From Streptomyces xanthochromogenes (lineage in GTDB: Bacteria > Actinomycetota > Actinomycetes > Streptomycetales > Streptomycetaceae), in the NCBI RefSeq assembly GCF_014650455.1, contig NZ_BMUZ01000004.1:372001-436000 (forward strand): DNA of 64,000 nt, in the 5' to 3' direction. A program made the position numbers and the translations under genes. Below are positions 25,815-32,940 of this stretch, one piece after another; the stretch's first letter is position 1; every line of letters starts with the position of its first letter. A model generated the notes under the pieces. It did no database searches. It had not been told where the DNA came from and worked only from the letters and a program-made list of their open reading frames with translations.

Positions 25815-27752
25815 TCAGACGCTCACGGGCTCGGGCCGCGCGGGCTGCTCGTCGGCGTCGAGGGCGGCCTGGGCATGGCGCATGAAGTCGAGGCGCAGCA
25901 GGTCCTCGTTGACGGCCGAGGGCGCGATGTGGACGTACTGGCCGCCGTCCGTGAAGACCAGGCCCAACGCGAGCCAGGAGTCGAGCAGTTGCTGCACCTC
26001 GTGCTCCGTGCGCTCGGCGCCCTTGGCGCGGGCCGCCGCCTTGCGGGTGAGCGCGGTGACCGCGTGCGGCTGGTCGAGGAGGCGGAAGACCGCCAGTTCG
26101 AACGGGTCGGTCACTTCCATCGCGCGCCAGGCGAAGGTGCGCCGCCTGCTCACCAGGACGATGCGGTCGCCGAGGTCGGTGTGGGTGAGCCGGGCGTCGG
26201 CGTGGTGCTTCTTCCAGGCGTCGAGCGCGTCGTTGAGCGCGGTGACCGTGGGCTCGGTGATGCCGCGCTGGGGGGCCTCGAAGACGTACGCGAGGTCGTA
26301 GAGCTCGGACTCGGGCAGGTCGTAGGTGAAGCGGTAGTGCTCCTCGGGACGCAGGCCGTCGAAGCCGAGTTCGGGGCGGTTGAAGTAGGGGCTGAAGCGC
26401 TCGATGGCGATCCGCGCCGAGAGGTCGACCGGAGGGTTGAGGTGTTCGAGTGCGGGGATCTGGGCGATGACGGGGTCGTAGTCCTCGGCGGTCTCGCCCG
26501 GGAAGCCGTGCAGATAGTTCCAGGCGACGGAGAGGCCGGTCTCGGCGCCGTCGCGGAGCATGCGCACGTTCTGGCAGCCGCTGACGCCCTTGTCCATCAG
26601 GTCGAGCACCCGGTTGTTGAGGCTCTCGATGCCGGGCTGTACGTAGATGAGTCCGGCTTCGGCGAGCGTACGCAGCTGGCTGCGCCGCATGTTGGCCTTG
26701 ATCTCGATGTGCATCCGCAGGTCGTAGCCGCTCTCCATGATGCGGGGCAGCACCGTGGTGAGGTATCCCATGTCGAGGATGTTGTCGACGAGGTACATGT
26801 CGAGCACCCGGTGGCGGCGGGCGAGTTCCATGATCTCTTCGAAGAACGTGTCCGGGCTCTTGGAGCGAAACTGCATGAACGAGCCGTTGAGGCCGCAGAA
26901 CGTGCAGTGGTGCTTCTCGCCCCACCAGCAGCCGCGCGCGCCCTCGACGACGAGCTTGGGCTCGACCCAGTTGCGGGCCACGGAGGTGGCGAGGCGCTCG
27001 AAGTAGCCGCTGTAGTCGGGGGCCAGGATGGTGGCCGGCGGCAGCGGGCTCGTGGCCATCGCGTTGACGACGCTCCGGCCCCCGGGATCGCGGTGGCACA
27101 GGCCCGGCACCTTCGAGAGCACCTCGTCGCCGGCACCCTCGGCGATCGCGGTCAGCAGCTGCGGGAACGCGGATTCGCCCTCGCCGCGGATCACGTGGTC
27201 CACGAACGGGAAGTTGCGGTGGACGGCCTCGCCCTGCTCGCCGTCGCAGTTGGCGCCGCCCATCACGGTCACGATGTGCGGGGCGAGCCGCTTGACGTGC
27301 TTGGCGGCGGCGAGGGCCGCGGTGTTCTGCTGGAAGGTGGAGGTGAAGCCGACGACGTCGGGCGCGTACTCGACGATGCGCTGGGCGATCATCTCCACGA
27401 ACTCCGGTACCTGGCGGTGGAGTTCCTGCGACATCCGCAGTCGCGACTTGCGGAGTTTTCCCTTCATCGCGGCCGCGAACTCCTCGTCCCGCCAGGCGGG
27501 GTCGTCGTAGAGCGCGGAGGAGAACACCCAGTCGCCGCAGCCCATGAAGTAGGAGGAGAGCGCGTAGTACTCGTAGTCGTCGGAGGTGAATTCGGTGCGC
27601 TCGGTGATCCAGTCGGTGAATTCGAGGTTGGCGTGCAGGACTTCGGCACTGGCGCCGGGCACGCGCTCGTCCACGCTGCGCTTGAGGATTCCCAGGGCCA
27701 GCGAGGGAAGGTCGATGGGCGACCAGGGCATATTGACCAGCAGAACACGCAT
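25815..27752 (-). CDS. B12-type radical SAM RiPP C-methyltransferase
   Basis: The 645-residue enzyme has an N-terminal cobalamin-binding-like domain (LLVNMPWSPIDLPSLALG; DVVGFTSTFQQNTAALAAAK; VMGGANCDGEQGEAVHRNFP) and a radical SAM core whose cluster motif is Cys275-x7-Cys283-x2-Cys286 within EGARGCWWGEKHHCTFCGL. The long C-x7-C spacing with CWWGEKHHC is the mark of the RiPP/bacteriocin maturation radical SAM family rather than generic B12-radical SAM proteins. It should methylate unactivated carbons of a ribosomal peptide using SAM and methylcobalamin. GAGGAG precedes the ATG. It lies directly downstream of the 39-codon candidate precursor gene and its hairpin, and upstream of the DUF5825-like gene. 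Confidence 0.92.
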   Translation of the reverse strand: MRVLLVNMPWSPIDLPSLALGILKRSVDERVPGASAEVLHANLEFTDWITERTEFTSDDYEYYALSSYFMGCGDWVFSSALYDDPAWRDEEFAAAMKGKLRKSRLRMSQELHRQVPEFVEMIAQRIVEYAPDVVGFTSTFQQNTAALAAAKHVKRLAPHIVTVMGGANCDGEQGEAVHRNFPFVDHVIRGEGESAFPQLLTAIAEGAGDEVLSKVPGLCHRDPGGRSVVNAMATSPLPPATILAPDYSGYFERLATSVARNWVEPKLVVEGARGCWWGEKHHCTFCGLNGSFMQFRSKSPDTFFEEIMELARRHRVLDMYLVDNILDMGYLTTVLPRIMESGYDLRMHIEIKANMRRSQLRTLAEAGLIYVQPGIESLNNRVLDLMDKGVSGCQNVRMLRDGAETGLSVAWNYLHGFPGETAEDYDPVIAQIPALEHLNPPVDLSARIAIERFSPYFNRPELGFDGLRPEEHYRFTYDLPESELYDLAYVFEAPQRGITEPTVTALNDALDAWKKHHADARLTHTDLGDRIVLVSRRRTFAWRAMEVTDPFELAVFRLLDQPHAVTALTRKAAARAKGAERTEHEVQQLLDSWLALGLVFTDGGQYVHIAPSAVNEDLLRLDFMRHAQAALDADEQPARPEPVSV

Positions 27753-27822
27753 GTCGGCTCCTCGGGATGTGCGGAGACGTGGAGGGAACGAGGCCCGGGG
27801 GGCCGGAGTTGGGCGGTAGTGC

Positions 27823-27861
27823 CCGGTCGGTCCCGCGGCTCACGGCCGCGGGACCGACCGG
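27823..27861 (-). terminator. Perfect hairpin between precursor gene and radical SAM gene
   Basis: Arms of 16 bp (27823-27838 and 27846-27861) pair perfectly around a 7-nt loop, starting 6 nt after the precursor stop codon. In RiPP operons such hairpins commonly act as partial terminators or 3' stabilisers, so that precursor mRNA exceeds mRNA for the modifying enzymes. Confidence 0.75.
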
Positions 27862-27867
27862 CGAGGA

Positions 27868-27987
27868 TCAGTCCTCTTCGCCGTCCTCGGCGTTGCGGAA
27901 CGGAACCTTGATGGTCACGCCGACGCTCGGCTTGCGGTTTTCCTCGTCACCCGCGAGCGGGTCATTGTGGATGATGTCCTTCTGCAT
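27868..27987 (-). CDS. Candidate RiPP precursor peptide (39 residues)
   Basis: This short gene starts at ATG 27987, with AGAGGAG about ten bases upstream, inside the last 26 bp of the protease gene. The 39-residue product begins MQKDIIHNDPLAGDEENRKP (an acidic, leader-like half) and continues with SVGVTIKVPF and an acidic tail ending NAEDGEED. It has no cysteine. The Val/Ile/Thr-rich centre (residues 21-28) offers candidate sites for C-methylation by the adjacent radical SAM enzyme. Pro20 and Pro29 are possible cut sites for the adjacent prolyl-oligopeptidase-like protease. The call rests on position between maturation genes, size, ribosome binding site and the hairpin just after it. Leader/core boundary and modifications are inference. 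Confidence 0.75.
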   Translation of the reverse strand: MQKDIIHNDPLAGDEENRKPSVGVTIKVPFRNAEDGEED

Positions 27988-29839
27988 GGCCGGAACTCCT
28001 CTCTGTGTGGGTACCGCCTGTTCCGGCGGGCGCTGGGGAGCGCTCCCGTCCGGAATCCCCGCTCCGGTCGGAGCGGGGCGTCTGGGGGGTGGTGGTACGG
28101 GCCTGCCCCTGCCGCAGTTCGCGGTCGAGGAAGACCACGGCGCGGCGCAGCACGGCCACATGGTCGTCGGCCTCGTAGCCGTCGTGGCCGGTGTCGAGCC
28201 ACATCGACTCGTGGCGTGCGCCGACGAGTTGAAGGGCGGTGAGGTAGTCGCGCACCTGGCCGGGCGGGCATTTGGCGTCCCGGGTCGCGGCGGCGACCAG
28301 CAGGGGTGCGCGGACGGCGGCGGCGTAGTGGCGGGGCGAGCTGCGCTCGTAGCGCTCGGGCACCTCGTCGGGGGTGCCGCCGAAAAGGCGCTCGTCCAGG
28401 GCGCGCAGCGCCGGGGTGGTGGTGCGGTAGGCGGTCGCGCAATCGGCGACGGGCTTGACGGCGACGCCCGCCTGCCACAGGTCGGGGTGTGTGCCGAGGG
28501 CGAGCAGCACCAGATAGCCGCCCCAGGAGGTGCCCCACAGCCCGGCCGCGTCCGCGCGGACCACGCCGCGGGCCACGAGGTCGGCGCGGACCGCGACGAG
28601 GTCGGCGACCTGGGTGAGTCCGACGCCCTCGCCGAACGCCCGCCGCCAGCGGGGTCCGTAGCCGGTGGAGCCGCGGTAGTTGACGCGTACGACGGCGAAT
28701 CCGGAGGCGACGAGGGAGTGCACGACGCCGTCGTAGGCGTCCCGGTCGTGGTCGGCGGGACCGCCGTGCACGAGGAAGACGGCGGGAACCGCGCCCGTCC
28801 GTCCCTCGGGCAGGCTGAGCAGCGAGTGCACGGGCCCGTCGGGGCCGGGTGTCCACAGGTCCCGGTGCTCGCCGGGCACCCTCTCGGGAATGCCGTGCGT
28901 CGGGGGCAACTCGGTGCCGGCGGTGGAGACCATGCGGGGCGGTGTCGCGGTGTCCGTCCAGAGGACGTGCACATCGGACCCGGCACGCGGCGCCGCATCG
29001 AGGAGGGTCCCGCGCGGTGTCGGTACGGGCTCGACGGTGCGCTCCGCGAGGTGTACGCGGTGCAGGGTGCTGCGGCCGTGCCGGTCCTGGCGGACGAGGA
29101 ACGAGAGTCCTTCGGGGTGCCAGCGAGCGGTGATCTCGGTGTCGAAGGCGCACCAGGAGTGGGTGACGAGTCCGGCGTCCGGGGTCCAACTCGCCAGCAG
29201 GTAGCGGTCGTTGGACTCCCGGACGAGTAAGAGTTCGGCATGTCGCGCGGTGGGCGCGAAGCCCAGCGACCAGAGCCGGCCCCCGCCTCCGTCCCCGGCG
29301 AGCACCGCGCACGGGGTGCCGTCGTCGGCGATTACGGTCACGGCCCGTGCCGATCCGGCCGCGCCGCCGAGGGCGAGGAGGCGGCCGTCGGGGGTGATCC
29401 CGGACAGGGTGGCGTGCCCGTCGACGCGCGTCACTTCGCGGGCGGCACCGCCACGCGGGCCGAGGTACACGGTGGTGGAGCGGGCATCGCCGATGCCCAT
29501 GGCCACGCGTCCGCCGTCGCTCACCGCGAGGCCGCGCGGCTCGCCCTCGGGCACGCCGAGCAGACCCGGCAGGTCGGGGCCGCCCTCGAACGGCTGGAAC
29601 CGCCAGCGCCCGGCTCCGTGGTCGTCCTCGTCGAACCACCACACCCGGGCGTCGCGGTCGATCGCGCCGTGCAGGGTGCCGTGCGGGCGGTCGGTGACCT
29701 GTCGGGCCCGGCGGGTGTCCGCGTCCCAGGTGAACACTTCGCAACGGCCGTCGGCGTCGGCGGTGAACACCATCTTGGCGGGCTGGGCGGCACACACCTC
29801 GGGCAGGGCCGCGCGGTAGACCTGGTAGCTCCTGCTCAT
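27962..29839 (-). CDS. S9 (prolyl oligopeptidase-like) peptidase of the RiPP cluster
   Basis: The 625-residue protein has an N-terminal beta-propeller (about residues 1-350) and a C-terminal alpha/beta hydrolase domain. Ser438 lies in GTSWGGY, the acid is in AATRDAKCP and the histidine is in DTGHDGYEADDH, the complete S9 triad. The oxyanion-side LVHGGPADHDRDAY block is present too. S9 proteases in RiPP clusters remove leader peptides or trim released peptides. The last ~45 residues are low-complexity (TTTPQTPRSD...HHPQ) and overlap the precursor gene start. Its ATG overlaps the stop of the MFS gene (ATGA), so the two are coupled. Confidence 0.93.
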   Translation of the reverse strand: MSRSYQVYRAALPEVCAAQPAKMVFTADADGRCEVFTWDADTRRARQVTDRPHGTLHGAIDRDARVWWFDEDDHGAGRWRFQPFEGGPDLPGLLGVPEGEPRGLAVSDGGRVAMGIGDARSTTVYLGPRGGAAREVTRVDGHATLSGITPDGRLLALGGAAGSARAVTVIADDGTPCAVLAGDGGGGRLWSLGFAPTARHAELLLVRESNDRYLLASWTPDAGLVTHSWCAFDTEITARWHPEGLSFLVRQDRHGRSTLHRVHLAERTVEPVPTPRGTLLDAAPRAGSDVHVLWTDTATPPRMVSTAGTELPPTHGIPERVPGEHRDLWTPGPDGPVHSLLSLPEGRTGAVPAVFLVHGGPADHDRDAYDGVVHSLVASGFAVVRVNYRGSTGYGPRWRRAFGEGVGLTQVADLVAVRADLVARGVVRADAAGLWGTSWGGYLVLLALGTHPDLWQAGVAVKPVADCATAYRTTTPALRALDERLFGGTPDEVPERYERSSPRHYAAAVRAPLLVAAATRDAKCPPGQVRDYLTALQLVGARHESMWLDTGHDGYEADDHVAVLRRAVVFLDRELRQGQARTTTPQTPRSDRSGDSGRERSPAPAGTGGTHTERSSGHAEGHHPQ

Positions 29840-31149
29840 GCCGTCGCCCCCGTGAGCCGGGACCGTACGACGGTGGTCCGCCAGGCGAGGGCGGTGAGCA
29901 GTCCTGCGCAGATCACGGCGGGCGCGGCCGTCCCGACGCGGGTCACGAACACCCCGGCCACGACCGGCGCGAGCGCGGCCGACCCACCGACGGCGCTCGC
30001 GAGGACCGCGCCGGTGCGGGCCTGCAGGGAGGGCGGCGTCTCCTGCAGGGCGCGGGACTGGAGCACGACCGCGACCAATGGCATCAGGAGGCAGAACACC
30101 CCGAACAACGCGCCGTACGTCCAGGGTCCGTCGGCGGTGGCGAGGCCGGCCGCGAGCGGGACGAGCAGCCAGGACACCGTCACCAGCAGCCGCGCGGCGC
30201 CGATGCGCCCCACGACACGCGGCGCGGCCAGCGACCCGACGAGGCCCGCGGCGCCGGACAGCGCCAGGACGAGGCCCATGGGCGCGCCGCCGTGACCGCC
30301 CTTCTGCAAGGTGAACACCGCGCCGTAGTAGAGCGCGACGATCACCCCGTTCACGGTGGCGGTCCAGGTCACCACGAGCCGGAGGAAGGGCGAGGTGCGA
30401 ACGAGGGCGAGTCCTGCGCCGAGCTCGCTCCGCAGTCCCGGACGTCCCTTGTCAGGTAGGGGAGTTGGGGAAGCTCCGGCGATCGCTTCGGCCGCCTGCA
30501 CCGAGCCGCTCGGCGCGGCCCCGGGGGCCGGGTGGTGCGCGGGCCGCAGGTCCGAGCGCAGCGCCCGTACGCATCCGGCGGCGACGGCGTAGGAGACGGC
30601 GTCCGCGAGGAAGGGCAGGGCGCGGGCCAGCTGGTAGAGCGCACCGCCGAGGGCCGGGCCCAGGATCAGCGCGCCCTGGTCGCCCGCCGCCAGCCCGGCC
30701 ACCACGCGCGGGCAGTCGGCGGGCGGGGCGATCATGGCCACGGTGCCGGCCGCGGCGGCCTCGTACACCGCGGTCGAGAGCCGCTCCACGAGGACCGCGC
30801 CGAGCACGAGGGCGAGCGGTGGCTGCCCCGTGGCCACCGCCGCCGTCACCCCGGCCATGGCGAGCGCCGAGACCGTCGCGGACCAGAACATCACGGCCTT
30901 GCGGGACCCCCGGTCGGCCGGAACGGCCGCCAGCGGGGCCAGCAGCAGCCCGGCCGCCGTGGACACCCCCGCGACGAGGCCGACCGTCGCGGCGGAATGG
31001 CCGAGGCCGAGCAGCAGCAACGGCAGTACGACACCGGAGGCCTGGGTGCCCAGGGCGTCGGAGGCGCTCGCCCACCAGAACAGCCGGACGTCACGGGGCA
31101 CCGGCCGGCGGGCCGCCCGTCGCTCGGCGGCGGTGGTGCCGGGGGCCAT
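29836..31149 (-). CDS. MFS exporter of the RiPP cluster
   Basis: The protein (about 437 residues, roughly 12 membrane helices) resembles the enterobactin-exporter/EntS-like MFS branch: RDVRLFWWASASDALGTQASGVVLPLLLL at the N-terminus and the loop motif VPADRGSRKAVMFWSA. It is first among the confidently called genes of the operon and is coupled to the protease, so export of the matured peptide is its likely job. Start may be ATG 31149 or the adjacent GTG 31152; AGGGGCGGG lies upstream of both. Confidence 0.9.
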   Translation of the reverse strand: MAPGTTAAERRAARRPVPRDVRLFWWASASDALGTQASGVVLPLLLLGLGHSAATVGLVAGVSTAAGLLLAPLAAVPADRGSRKAVMFWSATVSALAMAGVTAAVATGQPPLALVLGAVLVERLSTAVYEAAAAGTVAMIAPPADCPRVVAGLAAGDQGALILGPALGGALYQLARALPFLADAVSYAVAAGCVRALRSDLRPAHHPAPGAAPSGSVQAAEAIAGASPTPLPDKGRPGLRSELGAGLALVRTSPFLRLVVTWTATVNGVIVALYYGAVFTLQKGGHGGAPMGLVLALSGAAGLVGSLAAPRVVGRIGAARLLVTVSWLLVPLAAGLATADGPWTYGALFGVFCLLMPLVAVVLQSRALQETPPSLQARTGAVLASAVGGSAALAPVVAGVFVTRVGTAAPAVICAGLLTALAWRTTVVRSRLTGATA

Positions 31150-31266
31150 CACGTTCCCGCCCCTGAAGAGGTCCCCGGGAGACCCGGGAACTCCGGTTCG
31201 CGCACAGCCACCCCACAGTTGGTCAAGTTGCGAAGAACATGTGCAGGAATCGAAACGAGCGGGAGC

Positions 31267-31518
31267 CTAATCAGACGCCCGCTCGGCCCACAAGAGTCGC
31301 GCCGCCGAGGCCGGAATCGAACTGTGTAAGGGCCCGGCAAAGTAACCGATTACTTGATCCGCGGTTCGGCCCGCCCGCGGGCCGGCCTCCAAAGGGACGA
31401 AAGGGAAGGAGTGCGGCCGCCCGTCGCGCTCCCGGATGCCTTCGCGCTCCCTCCACGCCCGCTTCGCGGCGGTGAACCTCCGTGCCCTGGTGGCGAGTTC
31501 GCGCACTCCGACCGGCAT
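31267..31518 (-). CDS. Possible small hypothetical gene ahead of the RiPP operon
   Basis: A leftward frame starting at ATG 31518 (GAAAGG upstream) encodes 83 residues, MPVGVRELATRARRFTAAKR onward, with a basic first half. Third-position GC is high in the first half but falls in the second, which contains a TTA leucine codon, rare and bldA-dependent in Streptomyces, and an AT-rich palindrome. I do not recognise the product. It may be a real gene leading the operon or simply leader/promoter DNA. Confidence 0.3.
   Translation of the reverse strand: MPVGVRELATRARRFTAAKRAWREREGIRERDGRPHSFPFVPLEAGPRAGRTADQVIGYFAGPLHSSIPASAARLLWAERASD
31340..31355. promoter_or_regulatory. AT-rich palindrome, candidate operator of the RiPP operon
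   Basis: AAGTAACCGATTACTT is a 16-bp element with perfect 6-bp arms and a 4-bp centre. It is strikingly AT-rich for this genome and lies about 190 bp upstream of the MFS start codon. It is the kind of site a MarR- or TetR-type dimer could bind; no such regulator is encoded next to it. Confidence 0.45.
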
Positions 31519-31710
31519 ATGCACCTTTCCGGCGGCGAACCGGTGACCACCACCGCGCCCCGGGCGCGTCACGATCGGCGGGTCCGCCGCATCCGGCTCC
31601 CCCGGGCGGCATCACGCCCCCGCCCACCCCGCGGCGACCCCGGCGCGGAACGGTTCCATCCGTCGGACTCATTGGCCGGAAACGAGCGCGCCCGGCGACC
31701 GGAGCCCGGC

Positions 31711-31749
31711 GTTCTTCAACGCTCGAACCGGTGTTCTTCGAAGCTCGAA
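31711..31749. repeat. 17-bp direct repeat spaced by 22 bp
   Basis: GTTCTTCAACGCTCGAA (31711-31727) and GTTCTTCGAAGCTCGAA (31733-31749) match at 15 of 17 positions. Their start-to-start distance is 22 bp, two turns of the helix, as expected for a cooperatively bound operator. Confidence 0.5.
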
Positions 31750-31757
31750 AGAGACCC

Positions 31758-31802
31758 CTGATCGATCAACTCTGCTCATCGCAGGGGCAGTTGAGCGATC
31801 AG
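31758..31802. repeat. Inverted repeat with 14-bp arms
   Basis: Arms 31758-31771 and 31789-31802 (CTGATCGATCAACT and its near-complement) pair at 13 of 14 positions around a 17-nt loop. It lies beyond the DUF4142 terminator and may be an operator or an RNA hairpin in the leader of the RiPP transcript. Confidence 0.5.
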
Positions 31803-31873
31803 AGGGCGTCCCGGCAGCCCGGCTCAACGACCGCTGCGCGAAGCCGGGTTGAGCGAAGCACCGGGCCCGCACG

Positions 31874-31903
31874 CCCTCGCCCCCTCACCCGTGGGGGCGA
31901 GGG
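31874..31903 (-). terminator. Hairpin terminator after the DUF4142 gene
   Basis: A perfect 11-bp stem with an 8-nt loop begins 28 nt beyond the stop of the leftward DUF4142 gene. Confidence 0.75.
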
Positions 31904-31931
31904 GGCGCGGGAACGGATGCCGGCAGCAGCG

Positions 31932-32480
31932 TCACTGCGGGGACGGGCTGCTGCTCGCCATGGCGTGGCACTTGCCGCCCTCCACCATTTTCAGGTGCGC
32001 GGCGACGATCGGGCGGGCCTCCTTGGCGGCCGCCTGGATCTGGGCGTCGTTACCGGACTTCAGCTCCTTGTCGATCAGCGCGAGCGCCTGCTGGTGGCCG
32101 CTGCTCTGGACCTTGAGCCAGGCGGTGTCGTAGGCCGCGGTGCCGTTCATCGGCTTCAGCGCGGACAGCGACTTCTGCTGCGCCGCGGTGGGCTCCTTCG
32201 GCAGGGTGATGTTCTTGGTCTTGGCGAGAGCCGCGCCCTTGGCGTCGAGCTTGGTGTGGTCGCGCACGATGATGGCCGAGACCTGTTTCACACAGCTGCT
32301 GCTCGCATGCGTACCGGCGTCCTTGCCCGCGGCTATCTCGGCCAGGTTCGCCTGGTGGATGGCCTGCAGGAACACCGCGTCCGCAGTGGCGGAGGGGCTG
32401 GCCGCACCGAAGGCGGCCGTGGTTCCGGTGAGGGTCAGCGCCGCGGCGGCGGCCGTCGTGGCGATGTGGGTGATGCGCAT
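31932..32480 (-). CDS. Exported DUF4142 domain protein
   Basis: The 182-residue protein has an N-terminal signal peptide (MRITHIATTAAAAALTLTGT, with cleavage likely near AFGAAS) and a DUF4142 four-helix domain: DAVFLQAIHQANLAEIAAGK, VKQVSAIIVRDHTKLDAKGA and the C-terminal QAAAKEARPIVAAHLKMVE. These ferritin-like secreted proteins are common in actinobacteria; their function is unknown. GGAGG precedes ATG 32480. Confidence 0.92.
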   Translation of the reverse strand: MRITHIATTAAAAALTLTGTTAAFGAASPSATADAVFLQAIHQANLAEIAAGKDAGTHASSSCVKQVSAIIVRDHTKLDAKGAALAKTKNITLPKEPTAAQQKSLSALKPMNGTAAYDTAWLKVQSSGHQQALALIDKELKSGNDAQIQAAAKEARPIVAAHLKMVEGGKCHAMASSSPSPQ

Positions 32481-32682
32481 GGGTACCTCCACGTGTCCGT
32501 GGATCGGGTAGGGGCCGCTTCGGCATCCGGACCGCGCTCAACGCCAGTCCGGGCAGGGCCCGACCCTCGTCATCCTAGGTGTGCTCCTCACTGCGCGCCT
32601 CTCCAGATCACTCCCCGTAACCATCGGGCGGAGGGCCCCGCGATTCGCCCGTGGATCGACGGACGAAGGCCCCGCCGTGGGG

Positions 32683-32853
32683 TCAGGGTGCCGGGTAGGG
32701 GGCCGCCTTGAGGCGCCGGGCGAGGTGGCTCGTATGGGCGGCGAGGAGCTGCGAGCTCGACCGGGCGGGGGACGGGGAGAGGGTGCACACGAGCGCGACG
32801 GCGCGCAGCGGGACGTCGGGCGATGCCTGGGAGTGGGTCTGGTTCATCTCCAT
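32683..32853 (-). pseudogene. N-terminal fragment of a flavodoxin/NADPH-dependent FMN reductase
   Basis: A 56-codon frame starting at ATG 32853 encodes MEMNQTHSQASPDVPLRAVA followed by LVCTLSPSPARSSSQLLAAH, which looks like the first beta strand and phosphate-binding loop of flavodoxin-like FMN reductases. It then runs into an unrelated LARRLKAAPYPAP and stops. GC-rich third positions support past coding. The family normally needs about 180 residues, so this is most likely a truncated remnant. The rest of the surrounding gap (32481-32940) shows nothing else I can support. Confidence 0.5.
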
Positions 32854-32940
32854 AAGGGTGCCTGTTCCCCGCCCGCCGCATTCCTGTCAGCCCGCCACAT
32901 ATCGAACACCGCTTGGCCGTTCGCCGGCCCGGGGACCAAG

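Larger units (their letters stand above)
31150..31931. other. Long regulatory interval upstream of the RiPP operon
   Basis: This 782-bp interval separates the RiPP operon from the DUF4142 gene. It holds a doubtful 83-codon frame, an AT-rich palindrome, an inverted repeat of 14-bp arms, a 17-bp direct repeat and the DUF4142 terminator (each listed). The operon promoter should lie here. A weak candidate on the leftward strand is TAGGCT at about 31263-31268 with a TTGTGG 18 bp upstream. Confidence 0.5.

Noticed and set aside
27868..29241. A 457-codon leftward frame that ends with the precursor peptide sequence
   Set aside because: The part upstream of ATG 27987 is a Pro/Thr/Arg-rich shadow of the S9 protease; only the last 39 codons have their own ribosome binding site and context.
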